64,000 nucleotides of DNA. Source: Brevibacillus sp. SYP-B805. GTDB taxonomy: Bacteria > Bacillota > Bacilli > Brevibacillales > Brevibacillaceae. The notes under the pieces are model-generated. The model saw only the letters and a list, made by a program, of their open reading frames with translations. It was not told where the DNA came from and made no database searches. The translations under genes and the position numbers were made by a program. Location: the NCBI RefSeq assembly GCF_011059135.1, contig NZ_JAALGD010000006.1, positions 1-64,000 on the forward strand, given 5' to 3'. Shown piece by piece: positions 34,624 through 45,000 of this stretch (the first letter of the stretch is position 1; every line of letters begins with the position of its first letter).

Positions 34624-35739
34624 ATGGGGCTTTATCGCAAGCAAAGCGGTCTGATCTTTGATGATACATTCGCAGAATTACATGCTAGGTGGCAATTGTC
34701 ACCTAGCTCTGCGGTTTATTTAGATGTACAGTATCCACCAGGTTCAACACCTGCGGAGCCTACGCCGATTCCGACCGTCAGCCAGTTAGTAATGGCGCAC
34801 TCTGACTCGGACACAATGGTTCTGTTTGATTTGCCGCAGGAGCGCGAACTTCTGATGCAAGTAACGGCAGACTACATACCGGCGAAGGCAGGAGACGAGG
34901 GCGGGATCATTGTCTGGAAAGATGGATACTTCAAGTTGGAGTTTCTTGAGAGCCTGGACACGACCACGAAAGAGTACAGCCAGTGGCGGGCACATAAAAT
35001 AGGAAGCAGATGGGAGTTCTCTGCCGATAGAGGGAGCGGGTACGAATTATTTGATGCAGCGTTCCTTGATGCTACGAAGGCGGGGATTATTCTCAAGAAT
35101 CCTTATGAGGACGGATACGAACCGTTAAGACTGGACCGTGTGATTCTGTGCCGGGGTAAGAAGGTAAGTGTCGGAAATCTCGGGCCTGGGTACACTGTCT
35201 ATCTCTGTGATGAGAACGGATATGAAGTGAAGTCGCTCGTTGTCCCTCCCGAACACTCTGGCGTTGAGTTTGAACTTCCGACAATCCCGTTCACTGGCAT
35301 GATTCGGGTCTTTGGTGTCGGCAACGCGTTCCTATCAAGCATCGGTCCCACAGTAATGTATGGCGGAGACGTATTTGTTTTGGGAACAGATCTTGAAGTG
35401 TGGTGGAACGGGAAGGAACTTCGTATCGACAGCTCAACGTACTTGGGTACTATGTACGACAATCAGATCCTCGTTCAAATGGAAGTGAGAAATCCAACGA
35501 CTGCAACATACGCTCAGGACATTAAGGTTTCTGTCATGCAGTATCTTAATGAGTTCGGGTACGAGTGGGTGGATGTCGCTCCTGATGTCGGCGGGCTGCC
35601 CGGGGAGTTCGCTGACACCATTAACATCGGAGACCTGGCACCGCAAGAAGGGAAATACATTTGGGTAAAGGTTACTCGTTTAGAGCCGATCTTCCAGTTA
35701 GACCCTGCGGATTTCATATTGGATATCACACATCTGTAG
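34624..35739 (+). CDS. Fibre-module protein of unknown function
   Basis: The 371-residue protein has a lectin-like beta-sandwich appearance in its first 200 residues (alternating aromatic and charged strands, e.g. ADYIPAKAGDEGGIIVWKDG) and a shorter C-terminal beta domain with PQEGKYIWVKV. A Pro/Thr linker near residue 40 (PPGSTPAEPTPIP) echoes the Pro-rich end of the preceding giant fibre. ATG 34624 follows AGGTAGGTGAG. It could bind sugars at the fibre tip; this is inference from composition. Confidence 0.5.
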   Translation: MGLYRKQSGLIFDDTFAELHARWQLSPSSAVYLDVQYPPGSTPAEPTPIPTVSQLVMAHSDSDTMVLFDLPQERELLMQVTADYIPAKAGDEGGIIVWKDGYFKLEFLESLDTTTKEYSQWRAHKIGSRWEFSADRGSGYELFDAAFLDATKAGIILKNPYEDGYEPLRLDRVILCRGKKVSVGNLGPGYTVYLCDENGYEVKSLVVPPEHSGVEFELPTIPFTGMIRVFGVGNAFLSSIGPTVMYGGDVFVLGTDLEVWWNGKELRIDSSTYLGTMYDNQILVQMEVRNPTTATYAQDIKVSVMQYLNEFGYEWVDVAPDVGGLPGEFADTINIGDLAPQEGKYIWVKVTRLEPIFQLDPADFILDITHL

Positions 35740-35751
35740 GAGGTGGTCGAT

Positions 35752-36582
35752 GTGGCAAAAGGTACAAAGATGATACTAAATAGGTACGGGTCAAAGGAAC
35801 AGGATTTTGTTGACCAAGTGATAGTTGTCGGACCTGAAGGGCATGACCTGTATATCACACTGGACCACGCTTACGAAGTAGGGATGAATCAGCTGGATGT
35901 ACACCTTAACGGCCAGTGGCTTGCAAGCGGCGGAGGATATGAAGAGATTGATGCGTACACCATTCGCCTTGACTTGCGTGACCCCGCAACCGGTTTGCCT
36001 GTTCAGTTGGAGGAAGGTGATGAAATTCATATCCGTAACTGGTTCCGTTCAACTGGTGGCGTTGGGTCGAGTGTTGACCGTTATCGACTCGCCAAGTTGG
36101 AAGAGGAGATCATGAAGGCGCGAAAGCTCCTTGAAACCGATTCCGATTTCGGTAGCCTTGACCAGAGGTTGGATCACATACAACAGAACCTGGCTGAAGT
36201 GAGTCAGAAGGTTATTGTCTATGTTATCCCGAGCAAGGTAAAGCCTGGCGTCCAAAAAGTGGAGATTAGGTTCCCATTCAAGGGCACGATTGCCGGTGTC
36301 TACGCATCGTGCAGAGTCCCAGGCTCAACCCCTACTGAGCTTGCTGTAGAAAAAATCTCCCAGGATGACTTTGATGGCCTTTCGCCTGCTCCTTTTGGTT
36401 GGCAGAATATCTTCTCCCACAACCTCATTTTGGACGCGGGGGAGAAGTCTACCCGAACGGCCGCCGCTCAGCCCGTTATTGGGATACCCGATGTCCAACC
36501 CAATGACCATTTCCGAGTCAATGTGTTGCAGTTGGGGACAGGGTTGGAGGATGTTACGGTTGAAGTGGTGATAAATGTTTGA
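35752..36582 (+). CDS. Fibre-module protein with coiled-coil linker
   Basis: The 276-residue protein has a first beta domain (VVGPEGHDLYITLDHAYEVG, then LDVHLNGQW, resembling appendage-attachment modules), a coiled coil near residues 105-155 (RYRLAKLEEEIMKARKLLE), and a C-terminal beta domain. That layout is typical of trimeric tail-fibre adaptors. GTG 35752 with AGGAGG before it is preferred; GTG 35743 is in frame. It is followed by a GC-rich hairpin at 36629-36663. Confidence 0.55.
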   Translation: MAKGTKMILNRYGSKEQDFVDQVIVVGPEGHDLYITLDHAYEVGMNQLDVHLNGQWLASGGGYEEIDAYTIRLDLRDPATGLPVQLEEGDEIHIRNWFRSTGGVGSSVDRYRLAKLEEEIMKARKLLETDSDFGSLDQRLDHIQQNLAEVSQKVIVYVIPSKVKPGVQKVEIRFPFKGTIAGVYASCRVPGSTPTELAVEKISQDDFDGLSPAPFGWQNIFSHNLILDAGEKSTRTAAAQPVIGIPDVQPNDHFRVNVLQLGTGLEDVTVEVVINV

Positions 36583-36628
36583 TGGACCATTCCATTTTAT
36601 CCTGCTGCTACAGCGGTGTTAAGGAGGA

Positions 36629-36663
36629 GCCTCTCCGTTCTACTCTATTAGAGCGGGGAGGCT
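36629..36663 (+). terminator. Hairpin between fibre genes
   Basis: GCCTCTCCG and CGGGGAGGC form a stem with a loop rich in TCTATTAGA. Only a weak T-stretch (TTCCCTG) follows, so it may be an attenuator rather than a full terminator. Confidence 0.5.
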
Positions 36664-36702
36664 TCCCTGCTTATTTCAGGATGAGAAAGGAGCTGAATTG
36701 GC

Positions 36703-37932
36703 ATGGCAGGAACGAGAGGTATTGCTAAGTTTCGCGGTGAACAGCTTAAAAACGGACTGATGCGCGATACCCACTTTGATGTGAACAACAAGATTAACGA
36801 GAATAAAGTAGACATCAATTGGCGCGCACACCGCGAAATCTTGGAAGATACGAAAGTTGACGTGTTCGTACAAGTCAATGATGTTGCTGTAGGTGGTGCA
36901 TCGTCCGTTGACGTAACCTCTGTTATCAGCGGTTACGCAATCTCTGATGGCTCTAACACTTCGGAAGGCGTTGTTCTGTCCCAGAGAGTCATTCTCCGTC
37001 AAGGCAACACTGCTGATACGCCTGTTTACGACAGCAACGGTGATGTTGTTTACGGTAAGATTACCCAAAATGCTGGACCTACCCCTACGTTTACTCTGAG
37101 CTTCTACAGCGATGATGACGTGCCGTTTACGATGCCCGCAGGTATGACTATCGACTATAAATTCGTTCTGCGCACGAACATGTCCGTCATCCCTGTAGAC
37201 GCAATTATCAATGGCGGCGGGTCCTTTGTTGAAGGTGCTACGGATAGTAAAGCATACCTGAATATCCAACAGTTGGTGAAAGACTTGTATGGTGCAACGG
37301 GTACTGCTGACAATGACGGCAATTCGAACCTGACTGATGACAAAGGTTACGGCGTCTCTGTGCTTGAGCGTATCAATAACTTTATCGATGCGATCAAGTC
37401 CACGGCGGCTAACCAGGGTGCTGACATCGTCGGTGTGGTACCTAACACGAACTACACGGGCGTTACTGTCCAAGATGTCCTCGATGACCTTGCACTCCGC
37501 TTGAAGAACCGTGAAACCGAGATTGACAATGCGCGGTCCCGTGATGTCAGTACGACTAACGGTTACTTCACTGCCCAGACGTTTACTGACGTTGAAGGAC
37601 GTTTCAACGACATTGAGCAAGTAGCTGATGCTCAGTTCAAGAGTTTCGAGGACCGTCTCGACAAGATTGATGCCGAAGATGAGGAAGAAGTTTACGAAGC
37701 TACTGGCGGCGAGACTTCTTACACCCTTGTTAACGGTCCAGCGAAGGAGAAGAGCGTTCTGTTGTTCGTCAACGGTGCGGCTCAAGCTCCCGGCATCAAC
37801 TTTGCGTACACTCGCAACGCTCAGAACCAGATTACAGGCTTCAACTTCGCGCCTGAGACGTTGAAAGGTGCCGCTCAGAACCCTGACGGCGTACCTGACG
37901 TGCTGTTCGTGAAGTACAAGAAGATTCTGTAA
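36703..37932 (+). CDS. Fibre/adhesin-like protein with C-terminal beta module
   Basis: The 409-residue protein has a basic N-terminus, a beta region, a helical part (RSRDVSTTNG to DKIDAEDEEE) that could trimerise, and a final module (SYTLVNGPAKEKSVLLFVNG...VKYKK) like those in the 19657 and 28496 products. Codon choice seems more biased than in its neighbours, suggesting high expression. AAAGGAGC precedes the ATG, and a strong terminator follows, so an operon ends here. Confidence 0.55.
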   Translation: MAGTRGIAKFRGEQLKNGLMRDTHFDVNNKINENKVDINWRAHREILEDTKVDVFVQVNDVAVGGASSVDVTSVISGYAISDGSNTSEGVVLSQRVILRQGNTADTPVYDSNGDVVYGKITQNAGPTPTFTLSFYSDDDVPFTMPAGMTIDYKFVLRTNMSVIPVDAIINGGGSFVEGATDSKAYLNIQQLVKDLYGATGTADNDGNSNLTDDKGYGVSVLERINNFIDAIKSTAANQGADIVGVVPNTNYTGVTVQDVLDDLALRLKNRETEIDNARSRDVSTTNGYFTAQTFTDVEGRFNDIEQVADAQFKSFEDRLDKIDAEDEEEVYEATGGETSYTLVNGPAKEKSVLLFVNGAAQAPGINFAYTRNAQNQITGFNFAPETLKGAAQNPDGVPDVLFVKYKKIL

Positions 37933-37935
37933 ATG

Positions 37936-37968
37936 AGTAACCCTCCCACTGCGGAGGGTTTTCTCATT
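37936..37968 (+). terminator. Terminator after the 36703 gene
   Basis: CCCTCC and GGAGGG with loop CACTGC, extended by outer AATGAG/CTCATT pairing, with TTTT after the inner stem. It splits the fibre genes into two transcription units. Confidence 0.85.
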
Positions 37969-38058
37969 GTAAAAAAGGGTTGGCGTTAAGGAAATATAGG
38001 ACGGTTCTATACTAAGGGTTGTGAATAAACAGATTCGTTCTGTGAGGAGGTATCTAAT

Positions 38059-38550
38059 ATGCCAGCACCAGCGGTCTCTTGGTATAAAACGGATAACGTA
38101 ACGGCACTCCCGAAATGGGAAATCGGGACGATTGATGCAGGTTCTACCTCTCCCGCATTGGGAGTTCTCATTTGGAATAACCGTGGAGGTACGTCAGATC
38201 TCTCTACAATGACCAACTGTACGATTACCACAAAGGATAGCGCAGGGGGCGACACGGGAGAGCTTGTTACCAACACCTGGATTGAGGTACGCGTAGATAG
38301 TATGGGTGAGACAGGTTTTACCAAAATCGGCGGATCGGTCACGAAAGCCATTCAAGCAGGTGGTAACACGGTCAATGCGACAGGTACTTACTCTCCTAAC
38401 ACAAAGGAGATTCTGGGCGTGGCTAATGACGGTTCAATCGCAAATTCTAAAGGTAACTTTGCACAAGTTACATTACAGGCAAACGTACCTGCTACGGCAA
38501 CGGCAGGTAACGTAAACTTCCTGACCCGCGTTGCTTATCAGTACGTTTAA
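38059..38550 (+). CDS. Small structural protein, possibly fibre base
   Basis: The 163-residue, Thr/Gly/Asn-rich, beta-structured protein lacks charged helices; a segment GNTVNATGTYSPNTKEILG lies near residue 100. It is the first gene after a terminator, with TCTATACTAAGG at 38006 and GAGGAGG before the ATG, so a promoter may lie at about 38000. I do not recognise a family. It probably contributes to the second fibre operon. Confidence 0.5.
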   Translation: MPAPAVSWYKTDNVTALPKWEIGTIDAGSTSPALGVLIWNNRGGTSDLSTMTNCTITTKDSAGGDTGELVTNTWIEVRVDSMGETGFTKIGGSVTKAIQAGGNTVNATGTYSPNTKEILGVANDGSIANSKGNFAQVTLQANVPATATAGNVNFLTRVAYQYV

Positions 38551-38582
38551 TAAACCTAATCCAATACAATGGAGGGACTATC

Positions 38583-39197
38583 ATGTTTTCACAAACTAAC
38601 GGCTATTCTCCTGTTGCTCAAGATTTCATTTGGTTGGGTGAGTACGTAGACGGTACTCACCTGGCCGAATTTGACTTCGTGACGAAAGAGGAAAATAGCT
38701 TCTATTCTTTACAGAAAGATAAGTTGATTCGGTTTGGTTTGATCGGTCACGGTCATAAAATGTTCTATGAAGCTGACGGAAGATTCAATATTTCCGGACG
38801 AGTAGTCGATTTCATTTACTCGACGTCAGAGAATGACTTCTTCTTAACAAGCGGTTTTTCTACTTTTAGCCGGGATCCGATTACTTACAAAGATGCTGTC
38901 GCCAGACTTGCGAGCTTCCATGACCCTCATACCCAGGGCGGGTTTGCAGGAAACGGGTCAATTACTCAGTTCACTTTCGGTTACAAGTCTGTGTTAGAGG
39001 TTCATGGCGTTAAGTTTAACTTTAAGGTCTTGTGTCACATTCCGTTTAATTCCCCAGCTTATATGAACCTGAGACTGGTAGCTGACACCAAGCTCAACGG
39101 AAAATTTCAAATTCGGGTCAATGGACTGGTTGTTAGTGAGTTTCACGCTCCGTTGGAACCGAACGTGGGAGGTGAGTTGAATTGGCTAATTCAGTAG
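38583..39197 (+). CDS. Fibre-module protein of unknown function
   Basis: The 204-residue protein is beta-rich and aromatic. Its last 60 residues form a jelly-roll-like segment (LRLVADTKLNGKFQIRVNGL). GGAGGGA precedes the ATG; 24 bases before the start is TCCAATACAATGGA, repeated before the 42047 gene. Its stop overlaps the next reading frame by 16 bases, so the two are coupled. Confidence 0.5.
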   Translation: MFSQTNGYSPVAQDFIWLGEYVDGTHLAEFDFVTKEENSFYSLQKDKLIRFGLIGHGHKMFYEADGRFNISGRVVDFIYSTSENDFFLTSGFSTFSRDPITYKDAVARLASFHDPHTQGGFAGNGSITQFTFGYKSVLEVHGVKFNFKVLCHIPFNSPAYMNLRLVADTKLNGKFQIRVNGLVVSEFHAPLEPNVGGELNWLIQ

Positions 39198-42010
39198 TCC
39201 GTAACTATACGATTGAAATTGACGTCGAGAACAACAAGTCCATTTTTACTTTGTACCCGTATCCAGTTGAAGTGTTAACGCCCAATGGGTGGTTGAACAT
39301 CGAGGAAGAGTTCAAGTCAATTATGGCGAAGGCGAACGACCCGACATACCAACTTACGCCAGAAGAAGAAAGGCTCTACATGGAGTACAGAGATCTGGCT
39401 GACCATTTCTACGAACACAAAATCGCTTCCAGAATCATCTTCGATACGGCTGACCCAAGCGGAATTGAGGTTGTGAGCAGGGACAGGGTTAAACACGTGC
39501 TGGAAGCTGAGCAACGTGCAGAGATTCCTTTTGTTCGTGAGTTCGCATATGTACGCGGTGCTTCAAACATCAGTGGGATCATCGAACTCCCTTACGACGA
39601 CTACTCTGATGTTTATGTGGTAAGCGATGCGGACGAAGATAGTGTCGCGGAGCTTACTTTTATTAAAACAAAAGAGGAGACAGGCGGTGTCAGACCATAC
39701 TACGAGAAGCGGGACGGAAAGACTTATATCTACGTGGACCACTTCTCCGGTGGTGGGGGAACGCAAGCAGACCCTTACATTGTGTCCAACGAGGCTGACC
39801 TGAATAACGTCAGAAACAATCTCGGTGCCTGGTACAGACAAGACAGGGACATCGTTATGGGTAGCTTTCAGACAGGTGCAGGTTTTAGTCCTATTGGAAC
39901 TCCTAGTGCGGCGTTCACAGGACTCTATGATGGCGATGGCTACTATATTAAGAGCCTTTTTATAAATGCCGATCAGGATTACACTGGGTTATTTGGATAC
40001 TCAGTAGGTGGTACTATCCGTAACCTCCGACTCATTGACCCTAACGTGACTAACAAAAAAGCGTTCACTGGTGCTTTTTTAGGTGGCGGCTACAACTCGA
40101 AGCTGTACAACTGCAACGTGATTGGCGGTGTTGTGACAGGGCAGGGAGGAACGGTGGGTGGTCTTGTAGGTTACATCTACGGTGACACCCGATATGGCGG
40201 CGGCGTAGCGTATGGTCAGTTTTGTGCTATCCAATATTGTTACAACTTGAACTGTAACGTCAGAACTGCGGGAAATATCGCGGGGGGTATTGCAGGAAAA
40301 ACTACCACCTTCTACTACTCTGGTGTTTACATGGACTTTTTGTACTCTACAGGGTTAATTGAGGACATTACTGTTGCTAAGGATAGGACTGGTCTGAACG
40401 GTCTTATCGGGGACAGTACAGGTTGGTCAGTGAACAACTCGTATTGGGACATGGAGAAATCCAAGATGTACGCTAATTCGGGCGGCGGTACTGGATTATC
40501 GACCGCAGATATGAAGAATCCCGCCTCGTATGCAAACTGGAACTTCAAAGTTTACTGGTACATGAACGGTGACGAGTACAATGAAGGCTACCCAGAGCAT
40601 AGGCAGTTCGTTCGTTACAGAAATGGTAAAGGAACATTAGCAGAGCCTTTCATCATTAACTCCGAACGTGATGTAGAGCAGATGCGTTGGTGGAGACATG
40701 GCTATTATTTCAAGTTTGAAGATGATGTAAAAATGGTCAACAATCAGACAGGTAACGGCTTTTACCCTCTGGGATTCGACCTAGTGGGTAAGGAGCAGTA
40801 CTTCAAGGCGTATGTAGACGGTAATGGGAGATGTGTAGCTAACCTGTTTATCTACAGGACAACTTCTGATTACGTTGGTTTGTTCGGGTTCATCTACGGC
40901 GGGTGGATTAAGAACTTAGACATCATTGATGCGAACATCACTGGTGCGGGCTTTCCTTCACCCTTCGGTATTGTGCAAAACGCCACCATTACTAACTGCC
41001 ATACTGACTCCTTTAATGGAAGTAAAATTACAGGCAGGTATGTGGGAGGGTTTGTATCAAGGGCTGTATCTGGTGCTGTAATTGAGGATTGTTCATCAAA
41101 TGTCACCGTATCCAGTACCGACTATGCGGGGTGCTTCGTACACGGTGTTGGAGGAAACGCTATCATCCGTAGGTGCTATGCGTCAGGAAAAGGTGAGAAT
41201 ACGGGCGGAAAATTGGCAGGTTTCTTCGGATACGCAGAATCCAGTCTTACAGCCTTGATCGAGGATTGTTTTACTAATGCCGAACTTAATGGAACAGAGG
41301 TTGGGTTGTTTGGCGGTTACGTAGACAGGTACAACCAAAACTTCATTGTCAGACGGTGCGTAGCGTATGGTAAAGGGTATGCTTCCAGTGGTCTGAATGG
41401 TTTCTTACACGGAAAGACCTCATTCGAAACTCCAACCGCATGGGCTGAAAACTATTTTGATAGGACCATAAACCCAACTGCAAACGGTAGTTTCGGGGCA
41501 GTCGGAAAGACAACAGCAGAGATGAAACACGCCTCGACATATCAAGCTTCCGCAGGGTGGGATTTCACGAATGTGTGGACACTCGATGCGAAGTACAACA
41601 GTGGCTACCCTGTTCTCGCCAAATTACGTCCGCTCGACCCTCCGATCCTTGGGTTCAGGAATGAGTTCGGGAAGTACTATACGGACAACACGGGTCAAAT
41701 CCTTCGCTACCTTGACTTCGGCACCTTGGTTGCGAGCCAGACTTCCCTTCCGAAAGCTGTCTGGTTGCAGAACAATGCCGACTTCCCTGTAAATAACATG
41801 AAGGTCTGGGTTGATCCTGCTACTGTGGCGGCAGGGATGACGGTAGAACTGAGCATCTCTGAGACCCCGTTTATCGGGTCGAATGAAATCACGTTTAGCG
41901 GTACTTACTCGAGAGGGTCCTCCGCTAAATTCTTCGTGAGAATAAGTTCTGACATATCCGTTAAAACAGGTGGCACATTCGACTTACGTGCGAAAGCTAG
42001 TCCTGTATAA
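39182..42010 (+). CDS. Large GLUG-type beta-helix adhesin-like fibre protein
   Basis: The protein is 942 residues. Two regions (about 200-350 and 480-760) carry repeated motifs such as YTGLFGYSVGGTIRNLRL and VGLFGFIYGGWIKNLDI, separated by YNC..G or CYA.GK turns. These match GLUG repeats found in adhesins that fold as beta-helices. The N-terminal 150 residues are a separate mixed domain. The C-terminus is an Ig-like or jelly-roll segment. TTG start with GGAGGTGA six bases before. It probably forms a rigid spike for receptor binding. It has no signal peptide, as expected for a particle component. Confidence 0.6.
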   Translation: MANSVVRNYTIEIDVENNKSIFTLYPYPVEVLTPNGWLNIEEEFKSIMAKANDPTYQLTPEEERLYMEYRDLADHFYEHKIASRIIFDTADPSGIEVVSRDRVKHVLEAEQRAEIPFVREFAYVRGASNISGIIELPYDDYSDVYVVSDADEDSVAELTFIKTKEETGGVRPYYEKRDGKTYIYVDHFSGGGGTQADPYIVSNEADLNNVRNNLGAWYRQDRDIVMGSFQTGAGFSPIGTPSAAFTGLYDGDGYYIKSLFINADQDYTGLFGYSVGGTIRNLRLIDPNVTNKKAFTGAFLGGGYNSKLYNCNVIGGVVTGQGGTVGGLVGYIYGDTRYGGGVAYGQFCAIQYCYNLNCNVRTAGNIAGGIAGKTTTFYYSGVYMDFLYSTGLIEDITVAKDRTGLNGLIGDSTGWSVNNSYWDMEKSKMYANSGGGTGLSTADMKNPASYANWNFKVYWYMNGDEYNEGYPEHRQFVRYRNGKGTLAEPFIINSERDVEQMRWWRHGYYFKFEDDVKMVNNQTGNGFYPLGFDLVGKEQYFKAYVDGNGRCVANLFIYRTTSDYVGLFGFIYGGWIKNLDIIDANITGAGFPSPFGIVQNATITNCHTDSFNGSKITGRYVGGFVSRAVSGAVIEDCSSNVTVSSTDYAGCFVHGVGGNAIIRRCYASGKGENTGGKLAGFFGYAESSLTALIEDCFTNAELNGTEVGLFGGYVDRYNQNFIVRRCVAYGKGYASSGLNGFLHGKTSFETPTAWAENYFDRTINPTANGSFGAVGKTTAEMKHASTYQASAGWDFTNVWTLDAKYNSGYPVLAKLRPLDPPILGFRNEFGKYYTDNTGQILRYLDFGTLVASQTSLPKAVWLQNNADFPVNNMKVWVDPATVAAGMTVELSISETPFIGSNEITFSGTYSRGSSAKFFVRISSDISVKTGGTFDLRAKASPV

Positions 42011-42046
42011 CGGCGTTCCAATACAATGGAATAGGGCGTGATCACA

Positions 42047-45000
42047 ATGTTTGTAACGAAAGGGCTAGTCCTTTCCCTTCACGCCGCCCTAGCCGATAAA
42101 GGTCTCGTAAAAGGTACTAACGAAGCCCCTACGGTAAAGTGGTACGACCTAAGCAAAAAAGGCAATCACGGCATACTTTACGGTTTCGATTATGTCCCAG
42201 AAAGCGGGTGGGTCGGCAACAACTCTCAGACCGACCCATACTCTCTTTACTTTGACGGGACTAATGACTATGTGGACTGCGGTAGTGCTGATTCTTTGAA
42301 GCCTACCGCAAGTGTCACATTTGAGGCTTGGTTCTACTATGTCGGAGGGTACGTGGTCCTTACCTCTGGCGGGCATCTACCGAATAACCAAGGTGTAGCT
42401 ATCGCATTCAATGACGCAGGGGAACTCGAAATCCATGTAAAAACCGCAACGAGGGAAGCGAAATTTAATTTCGGGGTCCTGAGCAGAACTACGTGGTATC
42501 ATATTGCAGGTTCGTATGATGATACCACCGGTTACTTGAGTGCGTACTTAAACGGTGCTCCCCAAGGCAGGGTATTGGCAACGTCAGGGACGTTCTCCGC
42601 GCCGCCTACAAACCTTATTATCGGGAAAAACAGCACGGATGACACGAAATGGTTCCGTGGTGCTGTTCCAGTAGTAAGGTTGTACGATAGGGCATTGTCA
42701 ATGGATGAGGTTGGAGAGAACTATCTGGCAGGGTATGTACTGTACAGGGACGTATCTAATCTCCCGTCTCGCATTACTGTGCCTGAACGAAAGGACCTCA
42801 GCAGTTCACTCAAAGTCGGCATTGGTGGGTACGCGAAGGGGAGCTATCGAATTATTCCCAGTGGTGTCTCTGACATCACATCATATATTCTTGTCAAGAA
42901 AACATCCGACATCCCAGGCAGCGCGTATGTAAATCCGAACACAAGTTTACGTGCGCGTTACCGCACCATACCTTCGGAAAGTAGCGACCTCGAAAGCTCT
43001 ATCAGTGTTACTCGTACAAATGATATTTCGGGCAGTGTATCTGTAAATCCGCACACGAATGTAACTGCTGCATACAGAATCGAGACGCTGTACGCAGATG
43101 ACATAGAGTCGTCACTGGCTGTTATTCAGGGTGGGTCTTTACCTGCGCGACTGGCGATTCCGCTTAGTAGCAGGCTGATAGCCAAGTATAAAGTTCAACC
43201 GTTGTCAGTCTGTGACTTAACATCGTCTATTGAGGTTAAAGGTTCTGGTAACTTACCTGGTAACATCAAGGTAAATATTACAGGTAATTTGGTTGCTAAA
43301 TACAGGCTAAATGGGATTGAGGTTGCTGACTTACCGTCTAGCCTTGGAATTGCTTCCGTTTCGCAGTTACCGTCTACGGTTGGCGTCAACTCCCATGCAA
43401 GACTAAGGGCCAAGTACGGCATGATAACGGGAGGGTCAAGTGACCTATCATCATCGTTGCAGATTACGAGCACCTCTAACCTGCCGAGTAACATTAAAGT
43501 CTCTACACGTAACAGGTTGGTAGGTAGATACTCGGTAGTATTGGGCGGTACGGCGAACCTTGAGTCGGAATTGAGGGTTACGGCTACAGCCAACCTTGAT
43601 TCAAGCCTGTCGATCCCGTCTTACGCCAAGGTTACTGCGCGTTACAACATTCTGGGTATCTACGTCGGCGATTTGCCGTCCAGTTTCACCATTAGAGAAG
43701 TAAGCGATCTCCCGTCACTCGTCAGGGTTTCGCCGTACAACAGTATGACGGTTAAGTACGATGTCATTGAGCCGCCTGTTTACGGTGTGACTCTCTACCC
43801 GAATAAGGACGCATTTGTTCGCGAAGCTGTACCGAGACTTAACTATGGTATCGAAGAACAGATGTATGCGGGATACAGCGGATCAGAGCGGTTCAGGTCA
43901 TTTGTAGGATTCGATTTGGATTCGGCCTCCATCCCTAAGACAAACACTACCATCAAGAAGGCCGAGTTGAAGCTCTATTTTGACGGTTTGAATGAACCGA
44001 CCAAGAGTGTCCAAGTCATTGAGCCTACACAGGACTGGACAGAATACGGAATCACATGGCAGAACCAACCGTTTCCATTTGGTTTCGATTCACCTACGTC
44101 TGTTTATGACGGAATAAACATCGTTATGGATGTGGGCGGAAATTCAAGATACATCGCTATTGATGTAACGGAAGCAATCAGGAAGTGGCACGAAGGGATA
44201 AAACCTAACTTCGGGTTCATCATGAAAGCGTTGGATGAATCCGAGAACTCTGTCGTACACTTCTTGACCAAGGAGCAGAAGTCGTTCAGACCGATGCTTG
44301 AAATCACCTACTACGACACTCATATTTACAGTTTCGGTAGGGACAGCATCTTGTCTGAGATTACTGCTAGGCAAAGCAAGGTAGCCGACCTGCCATCACA
44401 TTTCTATGTGCGCTCGTTCCAGGGTAGTGCTGAATTAGCGGGTAACATTTTTGCCAATAACCCGCGTGACCTGTTCTCTTACATGACAGCGAACAGGGCA
44501 AGCACGGTTTCCGAGATGAGTGTCAGAAGAACCGCTTACAGCGACTTGGATGGTAGTATCACTGCTTCCAAGAAAGATGCATCGTGGCTTGCAGGTAGTA
44601 TCCTTGTAAACAAGCAGATTATGCCATCTAATCTGTATGTGCTGTACAGGAGAGACTTATTCTCGCATGTTGCGGTCAGACGTTGGAGTAAGCCGTTCCC
44701 TGAACTCCCGACCAGTATTACTGTTAACAGGGCTGATACTGTTGGTGAGATTGGGGTAAGGGTGGAGGCATTCACGGATTGGGAGTCTGACGTTGTAATC
44801 AGCAGAGGCTTCATGGAAGGAAGCCTGTCTGTACTGGAGAAGTCCAATTTAGACGGTGAACTGTCTGTACGGTCCTGGCAAGAGAATAACCTCCCCGTAG
44901 AAGGTTTTGTAAGGTATCATGATAGCCTTCCGGGTAGCGTTGTCATTCATAAAGATTACCTTCCAGGCTGCATGGAAGTCGTCTACATTTCGGAGATGCC

